Origin: Pleurocapsaceae cyanobacterium CSU_1_1
GTDB lineage: Bacteria; Cyanobacteriota; Cyanobacteriia; Cyanobacteriales; Xenococcaceae
Assembly (NCBI GenBank): GCA_012034765.1
Contig: JAAUOU010000017.1
Span: 1 to 49,281, forward strand
Direction: 5' to 3'
DNA: 49,281 bases
Shown in pieces: positions 1 through 8,336 of the stretch (positions are counted from its first letter, which is position 1; each line of letters starts with the position of its first letter). The notes under the pieces are model-generated. The model saw only the letters and a list, made by a program, of their open reading frames with translations, did no database searches and was not told the origin of the DNA. A program made the position numbers and the translations under genes.

Positions 1-45
1 TTTCCCATTGCGACGCGAAGCTAGTCCTTTAGGGCTCATCTGTCA
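1..45. repeat. Dispersed CCTTTAGGG palindrome-type element (partial, left edge)
   Basis: The segment contains GCGACGCGAAGCTAGTCC followed by TTTAGGGCT, which matches the words that recur near 9760-9875, 18830-18930, 19140-19230 and 24825-24890. It is cut by the window edge, so its true length is unknown. No coding frame is evident. Confidence 0.5.
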
Positions 46-164
46 AATTGGTGCGATATGATGTTTTCACTACTCTCTCTACCTGTCTTTTTTACGATTG
101 ACAGAACTAAATGTAGCGGGAGTTTTTTCTTATTTCTCTTCGCGATCGCATTTATTTTGACTTT

Positions 165-1151
165 TCAGACATCCTCTAAAGCAGTAACAAAGTCGATCGC
201 TTGACTATTTGAGTTAAGCAGTAGGTCTATTGTTGTTAGAGTTCCCATTCGTTTTTTGTAGTTAGAATCATTCATAGCGGGAGTGTGTCCCATTGATTTA
301 GCTCTAATTTCTAAAGGTATACCTGCTTGCATACCGTTAATATTACCCAGGTTTCTATCGGCGTGAGTCTGAGTGATTGGAGCATTCCAATTAACTAGTT
401 TTACCCGAGCTGCTTTAGAATAAAAATCCGCAAGAGATCTAGGTTTATTGCTTCTAGGTTTATTGTTGGGCAACAAAGGATTTTTAATATCCAACTGTTC
501 CATCAAGTCAGGATACTTAGGCGGTATCTGAGGACGAGCTATTCTACCCCCAGTCTTGACAGTAGTACCTATAACCGTTTTATCTCCTATGTAAATTAGA
601 TTGGTTGTGTTGTCAGGGTCATTCAAAGCAGGTATTGATACACCATCATTAGTTATACATGACTCAATAAGGTTTTTGATTGCGAATACTTCGCTAATTC
701 TTAGAGCGTAAACAATTTGAATGGAAAATACCCACAACCAAGCTTTTCGGGTATCTAAATTGACTCTTGAATTTAAAGGTTGTGTTACTCCTAGCGTTTT
801 GTCTCTCCAGGTAAAGAATTCATTTAGATCAATACTCTGAAGTGTCGCAAATTCAGTTTGAATAACATTAAGATCACCTAGAGAGTCTAATATATCTTGT
901 CTTTTAATAGTTCTCGCTAGCTTCTTCATAGCAGACGCGACATATTTGTAATTCCGTGTACCTTTCTTTTGTTTGTCGATAACCTTCTGAATATCAGCTA
1001 GGTTTACAGTCTTGTATTCTGGTAGATGCTGATAAAAACAGCCATAGGTTCTTTGCCAACTTGATTGGTCACTAGGACTACTCTTATCTCTTTTCCGTTT
1101 GCTTCTGGTATCTACCGAAGTCAGATAGTAAACTTTCGTAACCAATTTCAT
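165..1151 (-). CDS. Tyrosine recombinase / phage-type integrase
   Basis: 328-residue site-specific recombinase expected to cut and rejoin DNA at a tRNA attachment site. The C-terminal half carries the family's catalytic set: Arg151 in ALRISEV, His263 and Arg266 in THADRN, His289 in SMGHTP, and the nucleophile Tyr298 in DSNYKKR. The N-terminal 110 residues are basic and helical, as in core/arm DNA-binding domains. The gene starts next to clustered 10-bp repeats and an orphan tRNA 3' end (1243-1272), the usual arrangement for an integrase beside its own att site. The mobile element would therefore extend leftwards out of the window. An AAGGATT ribosome-binding site precedes the ATG. All five catalytic residues are intact, so the enzyme could be active. 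Family is clear; exact subfamily is not. Confidence 0.85.
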   Translation of the reverse strand: MKLVTKVYYLTSVDTRSKRKRDKSSPSDQSSWQRTYGCFYQHLPEYKTVNLADIQKVIDKQKKGTRNYKYVASAMKKLARTIKRQDILDSLGDLNVIQTEFATLQSIDLNEFFTWRDKTLGVTQPLNSRVNLDTRKAWLWVFSIQIVYALRISEVFAIKNLIESCITNDGVSIPALNDPDNTTNLIYIGDKTVIGTTVKTGGRIARPQIPPKYPDLMEQLDIKNPLLPNNKPRSNKPRSLADFYSKAARVKLVNWNAPITQTHADRNLGNINGMQAGIPLEIRAKSMGHTPAMNDSNYKKRMGTLTTIDLLLNSNSQAIDFVTALEDV

Positions 1152-1161
1152 TTGTGTAATC

Positions 1162-1207
1162 CTTACTCACTTTTTACTCACTTTAGTTCTAAACGTTAGT
1201 GAGTAAG
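1162..1207. promoter_or_regulatory. Clustered CTTACTCACT repeats, possible integrase arm sites or operator
   Basis: CTTACTCACT (1162-1171), TTACTCACTTT (1174-1184) and the inverted AGTGAGTAAG (1198-1207) lie just upstream of the integrase start. A perfect 12-bp palindrome, ACGCTATAGCGT, follows at 1219-1230. Repeats in this position resemble arm-type or excisionase-binding sites, or an autoregulatory operator. The role is inferred from position only. Confidence 0.4.
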
Positions 1208-1242
1208 TGTTTGAGATGACGCTATAGCGTGAAAAAGAGGCA

Positions 1243-1272
1243 AATCTTGGGTTCGAATCCCTTCACCCGCTT
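1243..1272 (+). other. Orphan tRNA 3' end (T-arm plus acceptor strand), probable att site
   Basis: GGGTTCGAATCCC forms a T-loop with a three-pair stem, and CACCCGCT looks like the 3' acceptor strand plus discriminator base. No matching 5' acceptor (GCGGGTG) occurs upstream, so no full tRNA can be folded. Together with the adjacent integrase this is best explained as the duplicated tRNA 3' end left at one boundary of an integrated element. The intact tRNA should lie at the other boundary, outside the window. Confidence 0.6.
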
Positions 1273-1525
1273 AAGTCTTATGCTTTAGTAATGGCTCTAG
1301 TAATAGGCTACATCCGAGGCAGCAGTTTTGAGTTTTATTGATCCCTGATTTGTCCCCAATTATTTGCGTTAGAGTTAAAGCACAATTTAATGCTCAACAG
1401 CTAATAGTTCGATAAAATTGGATAGAGGAGTAGAGCGACCGTCAAAGTAGATAAGATAATTATTTCAGATTAACAAAAAACCAAGTTTATTTATCCTCTA
1501 ACGTTATCAATCCCAGTCGATTAGA

Positions 1526-1834
1526 GTGCGTCCATATAAAATACACACAATAGATTTAACTTGCGAATATCCCTGTCCTTGTCGAAGAAACGGAAAGTTA
1601 CAACCGATTATTTTGACTGAAGCTTTGGGTTGCGATCGCTGTCAACAGTTGTTTGTCGTCAAAAAAGACGGTCAGACAATAGAGCAATTATCTTTTGTTT
1701 ACCAAAAAAAATCTTGGAGATGGACTGGTCATGGTTGGCAAAACGCCTACACACGTTGGACGAGCGGGTATTTACTAATCATCTTGGCTATATTGCTGGG
1801 TCTGAGTATTCTGGTAGTAGTGATACTATCGTAA
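1526..1834 (+). CDS. Zinc-ribbon-like single-pass membrane protein, function unknown
   Basis: 102-residue protein with GTG start. Five cysteines (Cys13, Cys17, Cys19, then Cys36 and Cys39 in GCDRC) suggest a small zinc ribbon, followed by a Trp-rich stretch (about 63-77) and one strongly hydrophobic C-terminal helix (about 81-101). The ribbon would therefore be cytoplasmic and the tail membrane-inserted. It lies 90 bp upstream of the ProA-like gene on the same strand and may be co-transcribed. I do not recognise a named family; it reads like one of the short conserved cyanobacterial hypotheticals. Coding potential is supported by the ordered Cys pattern and the clean C-terminal helix. Confidence 0.6.
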   Translation: MRPYKIHTIDLTCEYPCPCRRNGKLQPIILTEALGCDRCQQLFVVKKDGQTIEQLSFVYQKKSWRWTGHGWQNAYTRWTSGYLLIILAILLGLSILVVVILS

Positions 1835-1924
1835 ATGTTGCGTTGGTTAAATGCTCAGAGTATCATTTCCTGAATGGTGGTGTTTTTTTGTTCATCTCAT
1901 TAGTTCTATCCCTGTTTGTAATCT

Positions 1925-3190
1925 ATGGGTATTAATAGCAAAGGTATACAAAGTTCATCAGATCGAGTGCTAACCATAGTTCAAAAATCCCATAAAGCTG
2001 CTATTAAACTTGCTCAAATATCGGGTTCAAAAAGAAGACTAGGAATATTAGCCATAGCAGAAGCAATAGAAAGCAGTTGCGATGAAATATTAGAGTCGAA
2101 TACGATTGACCTGGAAATGAGTCGCGAAATGGCGATCTCTGAGCCGATAGCTGACTGGTTAAAACTAACGCCAGAGCGATTGGATATGACAATTGCTATT
2201 TTAAAACGACTTTCCCAAGCCGCAGATCCAACAAGACGTTTAATTAACGCTCCCTATCAGTTAGAACCCTCTCAAACCTATTGTCAGTTAGTTCCCTTGG
2301 GAACTATCGCCTTGATCTATGAAGCCTTGCCTGAATTAGCAGTGATCGCCGCTGGACTGTGTTTAAAAACAGGAAATAGCCTAATCACAAGAGGTTGCGG
2401 TACTGCTAGTAATTCCAACCAGACCATTGCCAGCATCATTCAAAAAGCATTAGCATCGACGGAGTTACCTTCAGGAACAGTTGAAAATATTTCTGCTGAA
2501 ATGGGTATTTCAGTGCAAGAGTTAGTTACCCAAGATCGTTATATTAATTTAGTGATACCTTATGGTCGACCGAGCCTAGTACAACAGGTGGCAGAAAAAG
2601 CAACCGCACCAGTATTAAGAACTGCGATCGGTAACTGTTATTTATACTGGTCACAAAGCGGTAGCCTAGAGCTAACCCGCCAGATGATTGTCGATAGTCA
2701 TGATGGTGAACCAGATGCAGTCAATGGGATCGAAAAAGTATTGATTAACCAAGAAGTCAAATCTTCGATGTTGCAATCGTTGTTTAATAGTCTGCAACAG
2801 TCAGGATTCAAACTGCGGGGAGATGAAGCATTAGTCGAGCAGTTTCCTGATTTTTTATCCCTAATGAAACCTGAAGAATGGCGTAAACCATATTTAACTA
2901 AGGCGATCGCATTTCGTCAGGTAGACAGCTTGTCTCAAGCAATAGCTTGGATTAACCGCTACAGTAGTGGTCATGCAGATTCAATTGTCACAAAATCTTA
3001 TCAAGAAGGACAGCAATTTGTTCAAAGTATTGAGAGCGCTTTAGTGTACATTAATACTTCTCCCAAGTTTTCTCGTATTCCTCAAGAAGGAAGCGATGTA
3101 TTTTTAGGTATGTCAAACCAAAAAGGTTATCGCCAAGGTTTAATTAGCGTGGAAACTTTTATGACAATCAAGCAAATTGTCCAGGGATGA
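1925..3190 (+). CDS. proA: Gamma-glutamyl phosphate reductase-like aldehyde dehydrogenase (ProA family, divergent)
   Basis: 421 residues, the normal length for glutamate-5-semialdehyde dehydrogenase, which reduces gamma-glutamyl phosphate with NADPH in proline synthesis. Recognisable blocks are VPLGTIALIYEALPELA and GLCLKTGNSLITRGCG in the nucleotide-binding half, and AIGNCYLYWS, where the Cys aligns with the catalytic cysteine of ProA. The protein is clearly divergent. The conserved C-terminal block rich in Gly (FGAE-GIST) is replaced by FLGMSNQKGYRQG, and the usual substrate loop residues differ. Some cyanobacteria have two ProA-like proteins, and this looks like the less canonical one. Proline synthesis is plausible but not certain. 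It is convergent with clpC, with a terminator between them. Confidence 0.75.
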   Translation: MGINSKGIQSSSDRVLTIVQKSHKAAIKLAQISGSKRRLGILAIAEAIESSCDEILESNTIDLEMSREMAISEPIADWLKLTPERLDMTIAILKRLSQAADPTRRLINAPYQLEPSQTYCQLVPLGTIALIYEALPELAVIAAGLCLKTGNSLITRGCGTASNSNQTIASIIQKALASTELPSGTVENISAEMGISVQELVTQDRYINLVIPYGRPSLVQQVAEKATAPVLRTAIGNCYLYWSQSGSLELTRQMIVDSHDGEPDAVNGIEKVLINQEVKSSMLQSLFNSLQQSGFKLRGDEALVEQFPDFLSLMKPEEWRKPYLTKAIAFRQVDSLSQAIAWINRYSSGHADSIVTKSYQEGQQFVQSIESALVYINTSPKFSRIPQEGSDVFLGMSNQKGYRQGLISVETFMTIKQIVQG

Positions 3191-3262
3191 GCAATGATCC
3201 TGTTCGTCTATTATCCTTGACCAAGCGGATTTAGGATGAGCAGTAATCACCAAAAGAGCGAC

Positions 3263-3293
3263 AAAAAAAAGGTGAACTAGTTTTGCTCACCTT
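3263..3293 (-). terminator. Rho-independent terminator of clpC
   Basis: On the minus strand AAGGTGA pairs with TCACCTT across an 11-nt loop and is followed directly by eight Ts. It lies about 30 bp beyond the clpC stop codon and sits between two convergent genes. It would mainly serve the minus-strand transcript. Confidence 0.8.
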
Positions 3294-3323
3294 AAAGACA
3301 AAATTTAATTCGCTCTATTTTTA

Positions 3324-5681
3324 TTAACGAGTTGCTTCGACTAAAACCTGTTCTTGTACAGATGCCACGGTAGTATTACCATCCTCATCAATATCAACTA
3401 AAGCATTATCACCATCGTTAACTCGACCAGAAAGAATCGCTTCAGCTAGACTGTCTTCTAGTAAGCGCATGATTGCTCGACGCAGAGGTCTAGCACCATA
3501 ACTAGGATCGTAGCCTTCTTCAATTACCTTGTCTTCAAAAGCAGTGGTGACTCCTAAAGTAATCTCACGCTGTTCTGCTAATCTGACTGAGATCTCTTTC
3601 AGTAAAATACTGGCAATCTGTCTAACTTCAGGCTTAGTCAACTGACGGAAGACAATAATTTCATCCAGACGATTAATAAATTCAGGACGGAAATAGTTTT
3701 TTAATTCCTGATTAACTAACTCTTTGATGCGGTTATATTGTGCTTCGTCTTGATCTCCAGAAAAATCAAAGCCTAAACCACTACCGCCTTTTTCAATTAC
3801 CCTTGATCCAATATTAGAGGTCATGATAATTACAGTGTTTTTAAAACTGACGGTGCGTCCTTGAGCATCGGTCAAACGACCATCATCAAGTAGCTGAAGC
3901 ATCAAGTTAAAGACATCGGGGTGAGCTTTTTCAATCTCATCAAATAGCACTATGGTGTAGGCTTGCCGACGTACCGCTTCGGTTAACTGTCCGCCTTCAT
4001 CGTAGCCGACAAAACCTGGAGGAGAGCCAATTAGCTTGGAAACGGTGTGGGATTCCATGTATTCCGACATATCAATCCGTACAATCGCTTCTTCTGAACC
4101 AAACATTTGCGTAGCTAAAGCTTTAGCTAATTCAGTTTTACCAACTCCTGTAGGACCAGAAAAGAACAAACTGGCAATAGGACGATCGCGATCGCCTAAA
4201 CCCGAACGAGAGCGCCGTAAGGCACGGGAAACAGCCTTGACGGCTTCATCTTGACCAATGACTCGTTCATGAAGATCATCTTCCAAATACATCAGCGCTT
4301 CTGACTCAGTTTCCGTCATTTTAGTCACGGGTACTCCAGTCCAAGCAGCCACGATTTTAGCGATCGCTTCTTCGTCAACCACGGGAGTTAAGGCTTCTGG
4401 ATTAATGGTAGCCACATCAGCCTGATTTTCTTCTTTAGCCTGCAAACAGTGGTTAAGATGAGTCCGAGAACCAGCTTCATCAATTAGGTCAATTGCTTTA
4501 TCGGGTAAAAAGCGATCGGTAATATATCTCTCTGAGGAGATTACCGCAGTTCTAATGGCTTCATCGGTGTATTTAACTTTGTGAAAATCTTCATAGGTTT
4601 TGCGTAATCCTTGCAGAATTTCAATCGCATCTTCAACAGAAGGTTCACCTACCATTACTTTTTGGAAACGGCGTTCTAAAGCAGCATCTCGCTCAATATA
4701 CTGACGGTACTCATCTAGAGTAGTGCTACCAAGACATTGAATTTCGCCTCTAGCTAAAGATGGTTTGAGCATATTAGCAGCATCCATCGCTCCCCCCATT
4801 GCCCCTGCACCAACAATAGTATGAATTTCGTCAATTACCAGGATAATATTACCTGCCTGACGCACTTCTTCTACAATCGACTTGAGACGTTCTTCAAACT
4901 CCCCTCTAAACTTAGTTCCTGCCAGGAGGGAACCCATGTCTAAGCTAATTACTTCCTTGTCAGCCAACAGGGAAGAAACATCACCCTCAACAATGCGTTG
5001 GGCTAATCCTTCAGCGATCGCCGTTTTACCAACTCCAGGCTCACCAACTAGAATGGGGTTGTTTTTAGTACGTCTACCTAAAATTTGTACGGCTCGCTCG
5101 ATTTCGGGAAATCTACCGACTACAGGGTCGAGTTTACCTTCTCTTGCTAAATCTGTAAGGTTGATACTAAACTCTTTGAGCTTAGTTGGCTGTTCTCTGC
5201 CGCCACCGAAACCAAAAGGATTATCTTTACCTGCTGCCACTACCTCTGTTTCCCCCAACTTTTTGATTAAGTCTGTCCGTAGCTGTCTCAAGTTAACATT
5301 TTGTTTTGTCAACAGCTTGACTGCCATGTTGTCAGTCTGTTTAATCATCGCCAACAAGATATGTTCGGGACTAATAAAATTACTCTTTAATTGGCGTGCT
5401 TCATTAAAAGCCTGTTCTAAAATTCTTTTGGCTTTTGGGGTGAAGGGAATATTAGCGGGAATAAACCCAGAACCCTTACCAACTATCTCAATTGCTAGAT
5501 TTCTAGTTTGCTCTAGATTAATATCTAGATTTGCTAATAATTTTGCTGCTGTCGATGTTCCCTCCCCAATCACGCCCAACAAAATGTGTTCTGTCCCTAC
5601 CAGATTATGTCCTGTGTTGCGGGCTTCTTCTTGAGCAAGGACGACATTTTTTATAGCTTTTTCATTGAAGTATTCAAACAT
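3324..5681 (-). CDS. clpC: ClpC-type AAA+ protease chaperone lacking the UVR/middle domain
   Basis: Hsp100 unfoldase that feeds substrates to ClpP. Order of domains: double Clp_N repeat (1-145); AAA-1 with Walker A GEPGVGKT (213-220) and Walker B VIDE (about 282-285); AAA-2 with Walker A GPTGVGKT (509-516) and Walker B VLFDE (about 578-582); and the C-terminal small domain. LGF at about 636-638 sits where the ClpP-binding tripeptide is found. At 785 residues it is shorter than typical cyanobacterial ClpC (about 820). The loss is at one place: only about 30 residues separate [11 protein letters not shown] (396-406) from the AAA-2 lead-in [18 protein letters not shown], so the coiled-coil M-domain with its UVR motif is absent. 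That domain mediates adaptor binding and the resting state, so this copy may be regulated differently. Whether a standard ClpC exists elsewhere cannot be seen. Confidence 0.93.
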   Translation of the reverse strand: MFEYFNEKAIKNVVLAQEEARNTGHNLVGTEHILLGVIGEGTSTAAKLLANLDINLEQTRNLAIEIVGKGSGFIPANIPFTPKAKRILEQAFNEARQLKSNFISPEHILLAMIKQTDNMAVKLLTKQNVNLRQLRTDLIKKLGETEVVAAGKDNPFGFGGGREQPTKLKEFSINLTDLAREGKLDPVVGRFPEIERAVQILGRRTKNNPILVGEPGVGKTAIAEGLAQRIVEGDVSSLLADKEVISLDMGSLLAGTKFRGEFEERLKSIVEEVRQAGNIILVIDEIHTIVGAGAMGGAMDAANMLKPSLARGEIQCLGSTTLDEYRQYIERDAALERRFQKVMVGEPSVEDAIEILQGLRKTYEDFHKVKYTDEAIRTAVISSERYITDRFLPDKAIDLIDEAGSRTHLNHCLQAKEENQADVATINPEALTPVVDEEAIAKIVAAWTGVPVTKMTETESEALMYLEDDLHERVIGQDEAVKAVSRALRRSRSGLGDRDRPIASLFFSGPTGVGKTELAKALATQMFGSEEAIVRIDMSEYMESHTVSKLIGSPPGFVGYDEGGQLTEAVRRQAYTIVLFDEIEKAHPDVFNLMLQLLDDGRLTDAQGRTVSFKNTVIIMTSNIGSRVIEKGGSGLGFDFSGDQDEAQYNRIKELVNQELKNYFRPEFINRLDEIIVFRQLTKPEVRQIASILLKEISVRLAEQREITLGVTTAFEDKVIEEGYDPSYGARPLRRAIMRLLEDSLAEAILSGRVNDGDNALVDIDEDGNTTVASVQEQVLVEATR

Positions 5682-5834
5682 GGTTTAAACAACTCCCCTT
5701 GTTTATTAAATTAATATTTCTTTATCTTCTTTACCTAATTTATCTTTTTTGACTGTCAAAATGTAGTGGTAAAAGCCGTAATCTATTTTTTTTGAGGATT
5801 AAATTGGCAAAATCTATAATCAGGAATAGTTCCT

Positions 5835-6437
5835 ATGATTGACGAGGGCTATATTAAATATCAGTGTCATTGGTCAAAAGTTGAAGCGATCGCCGAAACT
5901 GATATTGGGGAACTAAATCGCTGGCGTAAACAGCTTTATCAATTGGGTTTGATCGGTGAATACGACAATGGAATTGGTTTTGGTAACCTGAGTATTCGTT
6001 TACCTCATAGCGAACAATTAATCATTTCAGGGACACAAACAGGAGGAATTGCTGAGTTAACACCACAACACTACACCAAAGTAGTCGATTATAATTGGCG
6101 ACAAAATTATGTTACTTGCCAAGGATTAATCAAAGCTTCCTCCGAAACTTTAACTCATGGGGCAATCTATCATGCGCTACCTAAAACCAATGCAGTAATT
6201 CATGTTCATCATCATCAACTTTGGTCACAACTACTAGATAGTATTCCCACAACCAATCCTGATTGTGCTTACGGTACAACAGAAATGGCGGAGGAAATCA
6301 TCAGATTATGTCAACAACCTTTGACTCAACAGCAAAGAATTATTGCCATGAGCGGTCATGAATCAGGAATCTTGACTTTTGGACATAATTTAAATCAGGC
6401 TGGTGAAACTTTATTGAAGTACTTCGCCACCACTTGA
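5835..6437 (+). CDS. Class II aldolase/adducin-family protein
   Basis: 200-residue zinc enzyme of the fuculose-/rhamnulose-phosphate aldolase and ribulose-phosphate 4-epimerase superfamily. Visible motifs are FGNLSIR (49-55), the phosphate-loop SGTQTGG (65-71), SSETLTHGAIYHA (102-114), the zinc-binding HVHHH (123-127) and the third ligand in GHESGI (174-179). All three zinc histidines are present. The substrate is unknown; methylthioribulose-1-phosphate dehydratase and sugar-phosphate aldolase are both possible. It is divergent from clpC across a 153-bp spacer that must contain both promoters. Confidence 0.8.
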   Translation: MIDEGYIKYQCHWSKVEAIAETDIGELNRWRKQLYQLGLIGEYDNGIGFGNLSIRLPHSEQLIISGTQTGGIAELTPQHYTKVVDYNWRQNYVTCQGLIKASSETLTHGAIYHALPKTNAVIHVHHHQLWSQLLDSIPTTNPDCAYGTTEMAEEIIRLCQQPLTQQQRIIAMSGHESGILTFGHNLNQAGETLLKYFATT

Positions 6438-6547
6438 TTCAAGCAATTTATCTGTCTATTAAATATCCTGAGAAATCTGAGCATTAGTTTACTCATACTG
6501 ACGTAGGACATCGCAATAACCCAATTCAAATCACGGAATAATATCAA

Positions 6548-7201
6548 TTGCTTAATCAATCTTGGCAGAAAAATCGTTTCAGAATCTTACCGCTAATAGC
6601 TGCTATTAGTTGCTTGTTTAGCATTACTTTCAGTCCTATAGCTACAGCTAAATTATTTGATGGACCAATTGATCGGCTTCCCCTCGAACAGAGAGTTGCC
6701 TTGAAAAAAGGAGAATTAGTTTTTCTGGGTAAAGACGGCAATTACACTTCCCGTCTACTGATCTCGACTACCGTAGACAATGCTTGGCAAGTTTTAACAG
6801 ACTATAAAAATTTTGCCAATTTTCTCCCTGGAGTTGTCAGTAGTGAGTTACTCGAAAGTAATGGCGATCGCAAAATTTTTGAACAAATCAATAAAATTAA
6901 AACCCTTGTCTTTAGCATCGAATCAAGAGTTAAAGTCGCCACCATTGAATCATATCCCAAGCAAATTGCTTTTGAGGCGGTTGATGGCGATTTAAAAACG
7001 ATGAATGGGACATGGGTATTAGAACCCGTCTCTCCTTATCCTAGCGCCCCTCCAGACCAGGTTTTAGTCACTCATAAGGTCGTGGTTGAACCAGCTAAAG
7101 CACCTAGTGACAGCATTTTTTACAGCATCTACGAAGATCGCCTCCAAGAAACCCTCAAGGCAATCAAAAAAGAAACAGAGCGACGAGCAAAAAATCAATA
7201 G
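6548..7201 (+). CDS. Secreted SRPBCC/START-like (polyketide cyclase/dehydrase-type) protein
   Basis: 217 residues beginning at a TTG. An in-frame TAA lies at 6539-6541 and TTG is the only usable start before the signal peptide. Residues 12-34 form a hydrophobic leader ending ATA-K, so export to the periplasm or thylakoid lumen is expected. The rest fits a helix-grip fold: NYTSRLLISTTVDNAWQVLTD, then NFANFLPGV, which is the usual entry of the coenzyme Q-binding/cyclase family. The fold binds hydrophobic ligands; the ligand here is unknown. The gene ends four bases before a heptamer repeat shared with the convergent methyltransferase gene. Confidence 0.7.
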   Translation: MLNQSWQKNRFRILPLIAAISCLFSITFSPIATAKLFDGPIDRLPLEQRVALKKGELVFLGKDGNYTSRLLISTTVDNAWQVLTDYKNFANFLPGVVSSELLESNGDRKIFEQINKIKTLVFSIESRVKVATIESYPKQIAFEAVDGDLKTMNGTWVLEPVSPYPSAPPDQVLVTHKVVVEPAKAPSDSIFYSIYEDRLQETLKAIKKETERRAKNQ

Positions 7202-7205
7202 ATCT

Positions 7206-7239
7206 CTGCTCATTACTCATTACTGCTCATTGCTCATTG
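7206..7239. repeat. Degenerate heptamer repeat (RCTCATT)4
   Basis: Four copies of GCTCATT/ACTCATT with one 3-nt interruption. On the minus strand the repeat encodes the last residues (AMSNEQ) and stop codon of the adjacent methyltransferase. It belongs with the other 7-bp repeats in the window (29740, 38936, 41315, 44521). Confidence 0.75.
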
Positions 7240-8044
7240 CCAACTGCCTTTGTGCTTCGTACAACAGTAAAGCAGTGGTAATGGCAACGTTCAAAGACTC
7301 AACGTGATTTGCCAAAGGAATTTTTATGTGTATATCTGCTAAATCGAGCAACTGTGCTGATAATCCTGCACCCTCATTCCCTAGTAAAATTAGACTGGGG
7401 CGAGTAAAATCAACCTCCCAATAAGTTTTAGTAGCTTGAGAGGTAGTGGCAAGAATCTGCACTCCTTGCTGCTGCTGCTGCTTAACTAATTGAGGTAAAT
7501 CTTGGTTGGTCACGACAGGTAAGCGAAACCATTGCCCCGCACTAGCTCGCAGAACTTTGGGGCTATAAAAATCGACGCTATCAGGACTCAACCAAAGACC
7601 ATCAACTCCTGCTGCTGCTGCGGTTCGGATGATTGTACCCAAGTTACCAGGATCTTGCAGTCTTTCTAGGGCAATTCCTACATTTTTTAGAGTGGGTACT
7701 GTTTCGCTAATTGGTCGAGGAGCGATCGCCACCACTCCATCAGGATTAACCGTAGTTGCGATCGCATTTAATACTTCTGGACTAACTAATTCAACTCTAA
7801 CCTCTTGCTCGGCAATTATTCGGCATAATGGCTGATGATTTTGCTGCCATCGCTCTGTGTGAAAAATAATATCTAGCTTATAATCGGCATGGCAAGCAGC
7901 CTCAACTAAATTAGTTCCTTCAATCAGCAGCAAATTTTGCTTCTGTCGTTCTTGGGAACGATGTAGCTTGCGAGCCTGCTTGACTAAAGGATTTTTAATA
8001 CTGGTTAAAATGTTATTTTCCTTCCTGCTATTGACGAATAGCAA
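7220..8044 (-). CDS. TrmH/SpoU-family RNA 2'-O-ribose methyltransferase
   Basis: 274-residue SPOUT methyltransferase that transfers a methyl group from SAM to a ribose of rRNA or tRNA. An N-terminal substrate-binding domain (15-100, KNPLVKQARKL then LLIEGTNLVEAA) is followed by the knotted catalytic domain with the three family motifs: LERLQDPGNLGTIIRTAAAAGV (the N and R are catalytic), LLGNEGAGL, and IPLANHVESLNVA. The target nucleotide cannot be told from sequence. The C-terminal six residues and the stop lie inside a heptamer repeat, so the natural end may have been moved by repeat insertion. The start ATG is 31 bp from the neighbouring tRNA-Leu. Confidence 0.88.
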   Translation of the reverse strand: MLFVNSRKENNILTSIKNPLVKQARKLHRSQERQKQNLLLIEGTNLVEAACHADYKLDIIFHTERWQQNHQPLCRIIAEQEVRVELVSPEVLNAIATTVNPDGVVAIAPRPISETVPTLKNVGIALERLQDPGNLGTIIRTAAAAGVDGLWLSPDSVDFYSPKVLRASAGQWFRLPVVTNQDLPQLVKQQQQQGVQILATTSQATKTYWEVDFTRPSLILLGNEGAGLSAQLLDLADIHIKIPLANHVESLNVAITTALLLYEAQRQLAMSNEQ

Positions 8045-8075
8045 GGTTCAAAGTAATACTTTGATTGCCTAGCCA

Positions 8076-8160
8076 TGCGGAACTCGGGACTTGAACCCGA
8101 ATGTTTTAAACAAACACTAGAATCTGAATCTAGCGCGTCTACCAATTCCGCCAGTTCCGC
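8076..8160 (-). tRNA. tRNA-Leu (anticodon CAG)
   Basis: 85-nt cloverleaf: acceptor GCGGAAC pairs with GTTCCGC, the anticodon arm CTAGA-TTCAGAT-TCTAG gives CAG, a long variable arm typical of class II tRNAs follows, and the T-arm is CGGGTTCAAGTCCCG. Discriminator base A; the 3' CCA is not encoded. Confidence 0.95.
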
Positions 8161-8322
8161 ATCAGAATTAGATCTACAAGCTCTTATTATGATTGACTTT
8201 TATATTCAATGTCAAACTTAAAACTTGCCTTAAGTTAATTTTTTTAATTCAAAACTGTTCAATTGAATTTTTGAAGTCTATCTTAGTATTGCTCAAAAGC
8301 CCAAATAAATATATTTAATATC

Positions 8323-8328
8323 AAGAGG
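8323..8328 (+). promoter_or_regulatory. Ribosome binding site that places the murA start at an ATT codon
   Basis: AAGAGG ends 8 nt before ATT at 8337. It is the only Shine-Dalgarno-like sequence in the open frame upstream of the conserved murA N-terminus, and it lies only a few codons after the in-frame stop TAA at 8316-8318. Confidence 0.55.
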
Positions 8329-8336
8329 ATAAAGCT

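Larger units (their letters stand above)
1152..1525. other. 374-bp intergenic region at a probable integration boundary
   Basis: Apart from the integrase-proximal repeats and the orphan tRNA end, positions 1273-1525 hold AT-rich sequence without a convincing open frame. The boundary between element and core genome is probably at the tRNA remnant. Promoter elements for the downstream gene cannot be assigned with confidence. Confidence 0.5.

Noticed and set aside
1630-1935. 101-codon plus-strand frame overlapping the zinc-ribbon gene
   Set aside because: It overlaps most of the 1526-1834 frame, which has the ordered cysteines and terminal helix; the alternative frame has no recognisable feature.
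4882-5634. 250-codon plus-strand open frame opposite clpC
   Set aside because: It is the antisense shadow of the strongly conserved clpC coding region and has no family resemblance.
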